Shown: positions 1-8,451 of the stretch, piece after piece
Numbering within the stretch: position 1 is the stretch's first letter
Layout: each line of letters opens with the position of its first letter
From: Musa acuminata AAA Group
Taxonomy: Eukaryota; Streptophyta; Magnoliopsida; Zingiberales; Musaceae
Length of the DNA: 64,000 nucleotides
Assembly: GCF_036884655.1 (NCBI RefSeq)
Contig: NC_088359.1
Location: 19,152,001 to 19,216,000, forward strand
Direction of reading: 5' to 3'
Notes under the pieces: model-generated
Told to the model about the DNA's origin: nothing
The model's database searches: none
The model's input: the letters and a program-made list of their open reading frames with translations, nothing else
Translations under genes and position numbers: made by a program

Positions 1-459
1 GGTGATGCAAGGATGACATAATCATAGCAGTGTGTTTATAGCATCACTCATAGTATTTATAATCATGGCAGTGTTTATCAATTCATATATCTATTCATAT
101 ATCTCCCCCTTTGTCATCAACAAAAAGCATAGTAATTATGATACCAGGAAAATAATAATAGCAAGCTTATAGAGGAATTTTACATAGATTGCTTTAAATA
201 CTTCTTCCCCTTTTTGTTATAATCCATTGTCTATGTAAAGATTTTGCAGGATGGAATACATACACATGAATCACTTCATCAAATCTATTTCAGAAACTTA
301 TTTTTCATGAAAGTGTACGAGAAAATCTGGTGTATAGCATTCAAAAAATAAGATGCATTCGGACAAGATTTTGTTGCAGATTTTCACATATAATCATAGA
401 AACATGGCAATCAAGTGGTTTGATCATTCAATATAGTCCGAAAAATAATTTTAACAAAT
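1..459 (-). other. 3' untranslated region of element A
   Basis: This is non-coding sequence downstream of pol in the element's sense. It aligns by eye with 57508-58510 of element B. On the minus strand a polypurine stretch containing GACAAAGGGGGAGA lies near 101-118. The same tract recurs in B, C and D well upstream of their terminal polypurine tracts. No gene is visible. Confidence 0.7.
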
Positions 460-2664
460 TTATCTATTCGGACACATCAACATTCCTAATTCTCTTCGAA
501 TGAAATCAAATTGTTCTTCACTTAGAGGTTTTGTAAAGATATCAGCTAGTTGATGTTTAGTATCAATGAACTCTATGATTATATCATGATTCGCAACATG
601 ATCTCGTATAAAGTGATGTCTGATATCAATATGTTTTGTTCTTGAGTGTTGTATAGGATTCTTGGTTAAGCATATTGCACTCGTGTTATCACATTTAATG
701 GGAATATCTTTAAGATTAATTTTGTAATCTTCTAAAGTGTTTTTCATCCATACAACTTGTGCACAGCATGCACTTGCTGCAATATATTCAGCTTCGGTTG
801 TTGATAGAGCAACCGAGCTTTGTTTCTTAGATGACCAGGAAACAAGAGCATGTCCTAAAAATTGACATGTTCCTGATGTGCTTTTTCTATCTAATCTACA
901 ACCAGCAAAGTCCGCATCAGCATAAGCAATTAACTCAAGATTCTCTGATTTTGGGTACCATAATCCTAGATTTGTGGTACCATTAAGGTATCTGAGTATT
1001 CTTTTAACTGCTTTGAGATGAGATATCTTAGGGTTTGATTGAAATCTAGCACAAAGTCCTACACTGAACATGATGTCTGGTCTTGTTGCAGTGAGGTAAA
1101 GTAAACTTCCTATCATACCCCTATAAGTTTTTTGATCAAAGCTTTCTCCACTTTCATCAATTTCTAATTTAGTGGAGGTGCTCATAGGAGTGTTAATGGC
1201 TTTTGAGTTCTCCATATTAAACTTCTTGAGTAAATTCATGGCATATTTAGTTTGACTAATAAATATGCCATTGCTTAGTTGTTTGATTTGTAAACCTAAG
1301 AAGAATGTTAACTCTCCCATTAAACTCATTTCGAATTCAAGACTCATAGTTTTAGCAAAAGATTCACAGAGAGATTCATTCGTAGAACCAAAGATAATAT
1401 CATCAACATAAATTTGAACAATGAGAAAATTATTTTCAAAATTCTTGATGAATAATGTAGTATCAACCTTGCCTTTTATGAAATTATTTTCAATGAGAAA
1501 AGAACTAAGTCTCTCATACCAAGCCCTTGGAGCTTGTTTTAAACCATAGAGAGCTTTAGTTAATCTAAACACATGATTAGGGAGACTATTATTTTCAAAT
1601 CCAGGAGGTTGTTCAACATAGACTTCTTCGGAAATAAAGCCATTTAGAAAAGCGCTTTTAACATCCATTTGAAATAACTTAAAATTATTACAACTAGCAT
1701 AGGCAAGGAGCATCCTTATGGCTTCCAATCGAGCCACAGGTGCGAAGGTTTCTTCGTAATCGATACCTTCTTCTTGGTTGAAACCTTTGGCCACTAATCT
1801 AGCCTTGTTTCTAACCACGATACCATTTTCATCTTGCTTGTTTCTAAAGACCCATTTAGTACCAATAACTAAATGGTCATTTGGCCTAGGAACAAGCGTC
1901 CACACCTCATTTCTCTCAAATTGATTCAATTCATCTTGTATTGCGATAATCCATGAATCATCTTTCATGGCTTCGTCAACGCATTTGGGTTCAATTTGGG
2001 AGAGAAAGGCGGCGTTTGCACAAAAAGTTTTAAGAGAAGATCGTGTTTGAACCTCCTTTGACGTGTCTCCTAAGATTAGCTCCTTAGGATGAGCATCTAC
2101 ATACTTCCAATCCTTGGGTAAGGAAGTGGATGCATCCAAGTTGCTAGTTGGAGACGGGGTTTCGTTTAAATTCAAAGAATCAAAGTTAACATCATCATCA
2201 AGATCATTTTTCTTAATTTCGGAAATCTCATTGAAAACAACATGGATGGATTCTTCAATAATTAAAGTTCTTTTATTGAAAATACGAAAAGCTTTAGAAA
2301 CCGAAGAATAACCAAGAAAGATTCCTTCATCAGATTTAGCATCGAATTTTCCTAAGTTATCCTTTTCATTCAAGATAAAACACTTACACCCAAAGACTTT
2401 AAAATATGAGACATTGGGTTTTTTGTTATTCCATAACTCATAAGGAGTTTTGGTGAGTAAGGGTCTTACTAGAACTCTATTCAAAATATAGCATGCAGTG
2501 TTTACAGCTTCGGCCCAAAAATATTTGGGTAGGCTATGTTCATTTAACATGGTTCTTGCCATTTCTTGTAGATTTCGATTTTTTCTTTCTACTACCCCAT
2601 TTTGTTGAGGATTTCTTGGAGTAGAGAAATCTTGGAGTAGAGAAATTATGGTTGAGGATTTCAT
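460..2664 (-). CDS. Copia polyprotein fragment: end of integrase, reverse transcriptase, RNase H
   Basis: The 734-residue ORF makes cDNA from element RNA inside virus-like particles. It begins in the integrase core ([11 protein letters not shown] near residue 20). [16 protein letters not shown] integrase C-terminal motif follows near 105-120. RT spans about 255-500 and carries the catalytic YVDD at 419-422. RNase H spans about 575-690, with YADAD near 581-585, the E of TTEAEY near 624 and CDN near 658-660. The ORF ends in the usual [14 protein letters not shown] tail. Protease and the zinc-binding half of integrase are missing, although RT and RNase H look intact. The ORF starts directly after the gag stop (TAA then ATG), which looks like a deletion accident. 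An adjacent 16-bp direct duplication (about 2619-2650) marks the same junction. A functional product is uncertain because the fused start is not native. Confidence 0.88.
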   Translation of the reverse strand: MKSSTIISLLQDFSTPRNPQQNGVVERKNRNLQEMARTMLNEHSLPKYFWAEAVNTACYILNRVLVRPLLTKTPYELWNNKKPNVSYFKVFGCKCFILNEKDNLGKFDAKSDEGIFLGYSSVSKAFRIFNKRTLIIEESIHVVFNEISEIKKNDLDDDVNFDSLNLNETPSPTSNLDASTSLPKDWKYVDAHPKELILGDTSKEVQTRSSLKTFCANAAFLSQIEPKCVDEAMKDDSWIIAIQDELNQFERNEVWTLVPRPNDHLVIGTKWVFRNKQDENGIVVRNKARLVAKGFNQEEGIDYEETFAPVARLEAIRMLLAYASCNNFKLFQMDVKSAFLNGFISEEVYVEQPPGFENNSLPNHVFRLTKALYGLKQAPRAWYERLSSFLIENNFIKGKVDTTLFIKNFENNFLIVQIYVDDIIFGSTNESLCESFAKTMSLEFEMSLMGELTFFLGLQIKQLSNGIFISQTKYAMNLLKKFNMENSKAINTPMSTSTKLEIDESGESFDQKTYRGMIGSLLYLTATRPDIMFSVGLCARFQSNPKISHLKAVKRILRYLNGTTNLGLWYPKSENLELIAYADADFAGCRLDRKSTSGTCQFLGHALVSWSSKKQSSVALSTTEAEYIAASACCAQVVWMKNTLEDYKINLKDIPIKCDNTSAICLTKNPIQHSRTKHIDIRHHFIRDHVANHDIIIEFIDTKHQLADIFTKPLSEEQFDFIRRELGMLMCPNR

Positions 2665-4077
2665 TTAACAGAAGTTGCACTTGGTTTGGTGTTGAACATG
2701 TAAGATGGAGCCTTTTATGAAGGTGGTTGGATTTTGGTGAGGACTTCTCACAAATCCAATTCCACTCCTTTTGGGAACGTGACCCTTGTTTGTAAGGATC
2801 ATGTTCAATGACTTGCTACCAACCTCGAATTTCTTCAAGGTGTCCTTAAGTAGCAAGTTTTCTTTTTGGAGAGTTTCTAGATTATGGCATTTTATGCATG
2901 GGCTTAAACTATCATGATGTTCAGCATTTAACTTATCGAAATTACAAATAAGACTATCATGCTCCTTTTTTAGCAATTTGTATTTACTACTGATAATCTT
3001 ATACTCATCAAACAATTCATGGAAAGCATTTAATAATTCATCGAAAGATAAATCTGTATCTATTGAATTTGTTACCTCATCTTCGATGGCCATTAAGGCG
3101 TAATGAGCAACTTGCTCGGTGTTGGACTCTTCTTCTTCGGATGCGCTTGAGTCATCCCATGTTGCTTGAAGCGCTTTTTTCTTTGATGTTCTCTTCTTGA
3201 CTTGGGGACAATCACTCTTGTAGTGTCCCGGCTTTTTGCATTCATAGCAGATTACTTGGTCCTTCTTGGGTTCAAGTTTATTTTTTGCATCATTCTTAAA
3301 CTTGTTTCTTTTAAAGAACTTTTTAAACTTTCTTGTTAGAAGTGCCAAGTCATCATCACAGTCCTCATCACTTGAGTTTTCTCTCAAGTGGCATTCAGAA
3401 GTTTTGAGTGCCATATCCTTCCTGTTCTTTGGAAGGATGTCTTCTTGCTCTTCATGAGCTTTACAAGTCATTTCGTAGGTCATTAATGACCCGATTAGTT
3501 CTTCAAGAGGGAAATTTCGTAAATCTTTTGCCTCTTGAATAGCAGTGACTTTAGGATCCCAACTCTTAGGAAGGGATCTTAGTATTTTGTTAACCAGCTC
3601 AAAATCCGAAAAGCTCTTTCCGAGTCCTTTTAGACCGTTGATGACATCCGTGAAACGGGTAAACATGTCGCCAATGGTTTCACTCAGTTTCATGCGGAAA
3701 AGTTCAAAAGAATGTAACAACAAATTGATTTTTGACTCTTTTACTCTACTTGTGCCCTCATGGGTCACTTCGAGTGTGTGCCAAATATCAAATGCAGTTT
3801 CACAAGTTGAAACACGGTTAAACTCGTTTTTATCAAGTGCACAAAATAAGGCATTCATAGCCTTTGCATTAAGAGCGAAAGCCTTCTTCTCCAAATCATT
3901 CCAATCGATCATTGGAAGAGAAGACTTCGAAAATCCGTTTTCGACAAGATTCCACAGTTCAAAATCCATAGAAATAAGAAAGATCCTCATTCGGGTCTTC
4001 CAGTAGGTGTAGTCCGTCCCACTGAACATGGGTGGACGCGTAATAGAATGCCCCTCTTGGTTTCCGGCGTATGCCAT
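2665..4077 (-). CDS. Copia Gag (UBN2-type) with CCHC zinc knuckle
   Basis: The 470-residue Gag would form the particle and bind genomic RNA. Residues 14-36 (RPPMFSGTDYTYWKTRM...) match the N-terminal DUF4219-like segment of copia Gags. Residues about 60-205 look like the UBN2 fold. An acidic serine patch lies at 234-243. A CX2CX4HX4C knuckle (CYECKKPGHYKSDC) is at 277-290, and a helical, probably coiled-coil stretch covers about 345-430. The protein ends at HQTKCNFC, inside what in element B is a second knuckle, because of the deletion that also truncated pol. The ATG lies about 50 nt downstream of the LTR, as in the relatives here. Expression would come from the LTR at 4129-6183. Confidence 0.9.
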   Translation of the reverse strand: MAYAGNQEGHSITRPPMFSGTDYTYWKTRMRIFLISMDFELWNLVENGFSKSSLPMIDWNDLEKKAFALNAKAMNALFCALDKNEFNRVSTCETAFDIWHTLEVTHEGTSRVKESKINLLLHSFELFRMKLSETIGDMFTRFTDVINGLKGLGKSFSDFELVNKILRSLPKSWDPKVTAIQEAKDLRNFPLEELIGSLMTYEMTCKAHEEQEDILPKNRKDMALKTSECHLRENSSDEDCDDDLALLTRKFKKFFKRNKFKNDAKNKLEPKKDQVICYECKKPGHYKSDCPQVKKRTSKKKALQATWDDSSASEEEESNTEQVAHYALMAIEDEVTNSIDTDLSFDELLNAFHELFDEYKIISSKYKLLKKEHDSLICNFDKLNAEHHDSLSPCIKCHNLETLQKENLLLKDTLKKFEVGSKSLNMILTNKGHVPKRSGIGFVRSPHQNPTTFIKGSILHVQHQTKCNFC

Positions 4078-4111
4078 TTCTCTTTGGGTTTTAATCCGTT
4101 AGAGAGTTAAC

Positions 4112-4128
4112 CTTGCTATAATACCAAT
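4112..4128 (-). promoter_or_regulatory. Primer-binding site of element A (degenerate iMet type)
   Basis: Read on the minus strand, TGGTAT lies 2 nt inside the LTR end, as in the initiator-Met tRNA sites of the other elements. The following bases (TATAGC instead of CAGAGC) have decayed. Confidence 0.65.
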
Positions 4129-4257
4129 TGTTAGGATCGAGAGCACTAAGAGGGGGGGGGGGGGGGTGAATTAGTGCAGCGGAAATCTTACAGTGATTAA
4201 AACCAAAAGCTGCGTTCGTTCAATAAAAACTATTATGATGCAAAAGCTAATTCTCAG

Positions 4258-4640
4258 TTTGTATCTAAGTGCAGTTTGCGTCTAAGCGCAGATTGCGTCT
4301 AAGCGCAGTTTGCGTCTAAACACAGTTTGCGTCTAAGCGCAGTTTTGCGTCTAAGCTCAGATTTACGTCTAAACGCAGTTTTACGTCTAAACGCAGATTT
4401 ACGTCTAAACGCAGATTTACGTCTAAACGCAGTTTTACGTCTAAACGCAGATTTACGTCTAAACGCAGTTTTACGTCTAAACGCAGATTTACGTCTAAAC
4501 TCAGATTTACGTCTGAACGCAGTTTTACGTCTAAACGCAGATTTACGTCTAAACGCAGATTTACGTCTAAACTCAGTTTACGTCTAAAACGTCTTTACAC
4601 AGTTTACGTCTAAACGTAATTTTTACGTCTAGATGCAGTT
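4258..4640. repeat. 17-18 bp minisatellite, about 21 units, in U5 of LTR A
   Basis: The plus-strand unit is TTTACGTCTAAACGCAG(A/T). I count about 21 units, the central ones almost identical and the edges decayed. Related LTRs of element B carry only one or two isolated units (GCGTTTAGACGTAAATC near 44647 and 59690), so this is a lineage- or copy-specific expansion. It creates a spurious reading frame with a six-residue period. Confidence 0.92.
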
Positions 4641-4895
4641 TCAAAGGGATCTGAACTTTAGAAACTCGTTCGTAAAAGCGTAGAAGACAGTTTTGCAGAA
4701 TCAAGGCGTAAACGTAAACTGCAATGTAAATATCGTACAAAAACGCTGGTTTACGTCTGAAAGCAGATTCGGACAGATCAGCACTTAAAAACTTGTTCGT
4801 GAAGGCGTATAAGACAGTTTTGCAGAATCAAAATGTAAACGTAAACTGTAATGTACGAAAACACCGATTTACGTCTGAATGCAGATTCGGAAAGA
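4640..4895. repeat. About 125-bp tandem duplication in LTR A
   Basis: Two diverged copies (about 4640-4770 and 4771-4890) share the blocks TTCGTRAARGCGTA, AAGACAGTTTTGCAGAATCA and GTTTACGTCTGAA, and a third partial copy follows. They lie in U5, adjacent to the minisatellite. Confidence 0.7.
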
Positions 4896-5299
4896 ACATC
4901 ACTTAGAACTTGTTCGTAAAAGCGCAGAATGCAGTAGTTATGAAGAAGGTTTGCAGTAATGATAAAGTGCTCAAAATAAACGCAAACCAGAGATTTAGAG
5001 TGGTTCGGTCAGTCTTGACCTACTCCACTTTTGGCTTCCTCCACCGACGAGGTCACCGACGTCAACTAGAGGCCTTCCTTCAATTAGGCGAAGGCCAACT
5101 GCCCTTTTTACAGTTTCTCTCCTTTTGGCAGGCTCAGGAGACAACCTTTACAGACCTTTCTCTCCTCACTTTACAACTCAAAACTTGAAGAACAGAAGGA
5201 GGAGACTTAAAGGCTTTACAACACTTTTGAGCTCTTAGAATCACAGAAAAGATCAAGATTTCGGTATAGGTCTGTATCTTTTCAGTGCTGAATGGGTGG

Positions 5300-5311
5300 G
5301 GTATTTATAGG
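5300..5311 (-). promoter_or_regulatory. LTR A TATA box
   Basis: CCTATAAATACC on the minus strand sits between the GC palindrome array and R, as in all sister LTRs. Confidence 0.75.
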
Positions 5312-5384
5312 CCCCAACCCAGTTCAAATTTGGAGCTCAAAACGATCATATCCTGGAATTCCGGGATCAGGCGGTTGCACCTCT

Positions 5385-5665
5385 TGACTGGAGAGGTTGC
5401 ACCACCTGGCAGAGCTCGAAGACCGAGCTCAGGCGGTGCCACCTCTCTGTCAGGGAGGTTGCACTGCCCAGTCTTGCTCGAAGACTGAGCTCAGGCGGTG
5501 CCACCTCTCTGTCAGGGAGGTTGCACCGCCCAGTCTTGCTCGAAGACTGAGCTCAGGCGGTGCCACCTCCCGGCTGGGGAGGTTGCACCGCCCAGTCTTG
5601 CTGGGAGGCTTAGCCCAGGCGGTGCCACCTCCTGGCCTAGGCGGTTGCACCTCCTGGTGCAATCA
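5385..5665. repeat. GC-palindrome array in U3 of LTR A
   Basis: Several copies of GGCGGTGCCACCTCYC / GGTTGCACCGCC alternate with GAGCTCAGTCTTCGAGCAAG in sense. Units 2 and 3 are nearly identical, with a period of about 64 bp. Confidence 0.85.
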
Positions 5666-6484
5666 GGGTCCGAATGGTTAGCTCCATTCGGCCCAATTTC
5701 AGTCTTTCAAGGGCCTAATTGCCCCAAGATTAAGCTAATGGGATCACCTCCCATTTTCCAACTTAATCAACGTGCTAACTACGATTAGATCTAAGACAAT
5801 TTCTGCAGCTTTGCTTCGGTGCGTCAATCGCTTCTTCCGGCGAGTTTCCAGCGAACTTCCGTCGATCATCCGATGAACCCTCGGTGATGCTCTTGCAGAC
5901 TTCCGACAAACTCCTGGACTTTGCGACGATCCACTTGGCAAGTTCCGACGAGCTTCGCTTGGCAAGCTTCTGGACTTCTCGGATCTGTTCTCGCAGAACC
6001 TCCGACGACCGTCCGAACTTCCGTCGAACTCTCGAACTCCCAACGTGATCATGAACTTGACTCCGGCGCAACTCCTGCTGCTTGTCTAACTTTCATCGTA
6101 GTTAATCCAGCACACTTATCTCAAACACATAGATTAGACAACAAATGACAATTGACTTCATCATCAAAATCCGAGATTCAACAAAAAGAAGCTCATCGGA
6201 ACTCGCCAAATGGATCATCGCAAGTCCAGGAGTTTGCCGGAAGTCTGCAGGAGCATCACCGAGGGTTCATCGGAAGATCGACGGAAGTTCGCCGGAAGCT
6301 CGTCGGAAGAAGCGATTGACGCAACGGAGCAAGTTGCAGAAAATGTCTTAAGAAATATCGTAGTTAGCATGATGATTATGTTAGAAATGGGAGGTGATCC
6401 CATTAACTTAATCTTGGGGCAATTGGGCCCTTGACAAACCCAAATTGGGCCGAATGGATCAGCCCATTCGGACCCAGATTTCTT

Positions 6485-6835
6485 AGCCAACGGTGGCACT
6501 GCCTGGGTCGGCGGTGGCAACGCCCAAGGCTCAGTCTCTGAGCTAGGCTAGGCGGTGCAACCGCCCTTGATAGGCGGTGGAACCGCCTGAGCTCAATCTT
6601 CAAGCTCTGCCAAGCGGTGCAACCGCCCCAGTCAGGCGGTGGCACCGCTTGGGCTCAGTCTCTGAGCGAGACTGGGCGGTGCAACCGCCCCGTCAGGCAG
6701 AGGCACCGCCCAGAGGCTCAGTCTACGAGCTCTGCCAAGTGGTGCAACCGCCCTTGACAGGAGGTGGCACCGCCTAGAGGCTCAGTCTCCAAGCTCTGCT
6801 AGGCGGTGCAACCGCTCCAATCAGGCGGTGCAACC
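6485..6835. repeat. GC-palindrome array in U3 of the C1 LTR
   Basis: I count about 12 variants of GGCGGTGGCACCGCC / GGCGGTGCAACCGCC, interleaved with GGCTCAGTCTCYGAGCTCTGCC, with a period near 63 bp. The array ends about 60 bp before the TATA box. Confidence 0.9.
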
Positions 6836-6896
6836 GCCAGACCTCGGAATTTCGGGAGATGACAATTTTGAGCTCCAAATTCAAACTGGTTTGGGG

Positions 6897-6910
6897 CCTA
6901 TAAATACCCC
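6897..6910 (+). promoter_or_regulatory. C1 LTR TATA box
   Basis: CCTATAAATACCCC is found at the conserved position downstream of the palindrome array. Confidence 0.8.
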
Positions 6911-7168
6911 ACCCTTTCTTGCATGAAAGGGCACTGAAAGCTTGATCTTACTTTGTGATTTTAGAGCTCAAAAGTGTTGTAAAGGCTAGAAGTTCTCCTC
7001 CCTCTTTTCTTCCAAGTTTTGATCTTTCAAGAGAGGAGAGAAAATTCTGTAAGGGTTGTCTCCTAAGCCCATCAAAAGGAGTGAAACTGTAAAAGGGTGG
7101 TTGGCCTTCGCCTATTGAAGGAAGGCCTCTAGTGGATGTCGGTGACCTCGTCGGAGGAGGAAGCCAAA

Positions 7169-7200
7169 AGTGGATGTAGGTCAAGATTGACCGAACCACT
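7169..7200 (+). promoter_or_regulatory. Conserved R/U5 stem-loop (C1)
   Basis: AGTGG...CCACT encloses an inner GGTCAA/TTGACC stem. The same two-tier structure occurs in the LTRs of A, B, C, D and E with changed loop bases. It would lie in the 5' leader of the genomic RNA. Confidence 0.6.
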
Positions 7201-7452
7201 CTAAATTTGTGGTGCTATTTGGTTTGCATTTATTCTTACTGCTTACCTTACTGCAAACCTCCATATGTGCTTTATTTCCTCTTCACTTTTGCTGCACTCC
7301 TTTACAAACTTGCTTTCAAGTTAAATTTCTGAAAACGATTTTACGTCGGAAATAATTTTATCGTACAAACGTAGTTTTAAACGTCGAAAGTTTTCCGCTG
7401 CACTAATTCACCCCCCCCCCCCGCCCCTCTTAGTGCACTTGATTCTAACAAT

Positions 7453-7464
7453 TGGTATCAGAGT
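7453..7464 (+). promoter_or_regulatory. C1 primer-binding site (initiator-Met tRNA)
   Basis: TGGTATCAGAGT lies 2 nt after the LTR end. It matches the plant iMet primer-binding consensus except for the last base. Confidence 0.85.
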
Positions 7465-7500
7465 TCGGTATTTCTCATTTCGGATTTACACCCAAGAGAA

Positions 7501-8451
7501 ATGGCTCTTCATGGCTTTCAAGAGGGCTTATCGATTGTCCGTCCACCGTTGTTTAAAGGATTGGACTACACTTATTGGAAAACTCGAATGAGAGTTTTCT
7601 TGATTTCTATGAATTTGGATTTATGGAATATTGTTGAAATTGGTTTTCAACTTCCCTCTAAACCGATGAACGAATGGTCGGATTTGGAGAAGAAGTATTT
7701 TTCTTTAAACGCAAAGGCTATGAATGCCTTATTTTGCTCTTTAGACAAATATGAGTTCAATCAGATTTCTACGTGCGAAATGGCTTTTGATATTTGGCGC
7801 ACTCTTGAAATCACACACGAAGGCACAAGTAGTGTAAAAGATTATAAAGTAAATTTTTTGATGCATGATTTTGAGCTTTTTCGAATGAAGCCAAGCGAAA
7901 CCATTGTTGACATGTACACCCGTTTCACGGATATCGTTATTGGTTTAAAAGCTCTTAGCAAATGTTTCTCGAATTTTGAACTTGTTAGTAAAGTTTTACG
8001 ATCACTTTCTAAAGTTTGGGAATTAAAAGTAACGGCAATACAAGAAACAAAAGATTTAAATATTTTTTCACTTGAAGAACTTATTGGCTCATTGATGACA
8101 TATGAAATGGTGTGCAATGCACATGATGAACAAAACAACCTTCCAAAGAACAGGAAGGATTTGGAACTCCGGACAAATGAATATCACTTGAGCAATGACT
8201 CTAGTGATGAGGATAATAATGAACTTGAACTTCGAACACTAAATCTTAATAAGTTTATTAAACAAAAATCTAAAATAAATAATGAATTTGAACGGAGGAA
8301 GAAGCCAAAGAAGAAGAACACAAAGTGGGATGTATCGAGCTCCTCCGAAGACGAGGAGAAAATCAAGAAAGGCGAGGTGGTAAACTATGCCTTAACCCCT
8401 TTCAATGATAAGGTAATAGAAATCCCCCTAATTTATTTTGAAATTACTTGA
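7501..8451 (+). CDS. Knuckle-less copia Gag (C1)
   Basis: The 316-residue ORF encodes a Gag-like protein. A DUF4219-like start occupies about 10-36 (RPPLFKGLDYTYWKTRMRV) and a UBN2-type region about 60-205. An acidic serine patch (SNDSSDED) is at 231-238, and a basic stretch (RRKKPKKKN) at 265-273 is followed at once by an acidic tail (SSSSEDEE) at 279-286. Compared with Gag of element A, the segment between the basic stretch and the tail, which holds the CCHC knuckle, is absent. No pol follows. The last ~12 residues run into AT-rich non-coding DNA past a GTAATA that coincides with the end of homology to A. The ORF is intact here and in C3 but broken in C2. It may form or interfere with particles of related autonomous elements; that is inference. 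Confidence 0.85.
   Translation: MALHGFQEGLSIVRPPLFKGLDYTYWKTRMRVFLISMNLDLWNIVEIGFQLPSKPMNEWSDLEKKYFSLNAKAMNALFCSLDKYEFNQISTCEMAFDIWRTLEITHEGTSSVKDYKVNFLMHDFELFRMKPSETIVDMYTRFTDIVIGLKALSKCFSNFELVSKVLRSLSKVWELKVTAIQETKDLNIFSLEELIGSLMTYEMVCNAHDEQNNLPKNRKDLELRTNEYHLSNDSSDEDNNELELRTLNLNKFIKQKSKINNEFERRKKPKKKNTKWDVSSSSEDEEKIKKGEVVNYALTPFNDKVIEIPLIYFEIT

Larger units (their letters stand above)
1..6183 (-). mobile_element. Element A: SIRE/Maximus-like Ty1-copia retrotransposon, partial
   Basis: On the minus strand the order is 5' LTR (4129-6183), primer-binding site, gag (2665-4077), pol (460-2664) and a 3' untranslated region (1-459). The 3' LTR lies left of the window. Gag and pol are joined by an internal deletion that removes protease and the N-terminal half of integrase, so A cannot be autonomous. 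The outer end at 6183 abuts sequence from the middle of a different LTR. This shows that A was inserted in the 5' LTR of element C1; the expected 5-bp duplication is AAAAG at 6184-6188. The clade assignment rests on the RT/RNase H sequence style and on Gag with a UBN2-type domain. Confidence 0.9.
4129..6183 (-). repeat. 5' LTR of element A
   Basis: The LTR is 2055 bp. In sense it runs from TGTTGAATCTCGG (right end) to GATCCTAACA (left end), and it is of the same family as the B LTRs. It is longer than its relatives because U5 contains an expanded 18-bp minisatellite (4258-4640) and a duplicated block of about 125 bp. U3 holds GC palindromes at about 5385-5665. A poly-G run at 4151-4166 is the poly-C tract of the sense strand. 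Confidence 0.9.
6184..7450 (+). repeat. 5' LTR of C1, 5'-truncated by insertion of element A
   Basis: The sequence starts at AAAAGAAGCTC, which is internal to the intact C LTRs (compare about 25490), and ends in GATTCTAACA followed by a primer-binding site. The missing first part, about 550 bp, should lie left of the window beyond the other LTR of A. About 12 GC palindromes lie at 6485-6835, the TATA box at 6897-6910 and a poly-C tract near 7411-7428. Confidence 0.88.

Noticed and set aside
4327..4587. ORF with repeated RLNADL-type hexapeptide
   Set aside because: It is the translation of the 18-bp minisatellite in the LTR of A, on the strand opposite to the element, with no start context or conservation.
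5285..6070. Several overlapping ORFs of 60-100 codons on both strands in GC-rich LTR parts
   Set aside because: All LTR copies give similar ORFs in several frames because the palindromes and GGAAG repeats lack stop codons. Frames are not conserved between copies. The same applies to the LTR ORFs near 11800-12450, 17820-18170, 25300-26020, 43430-44180 and 58640-60510.
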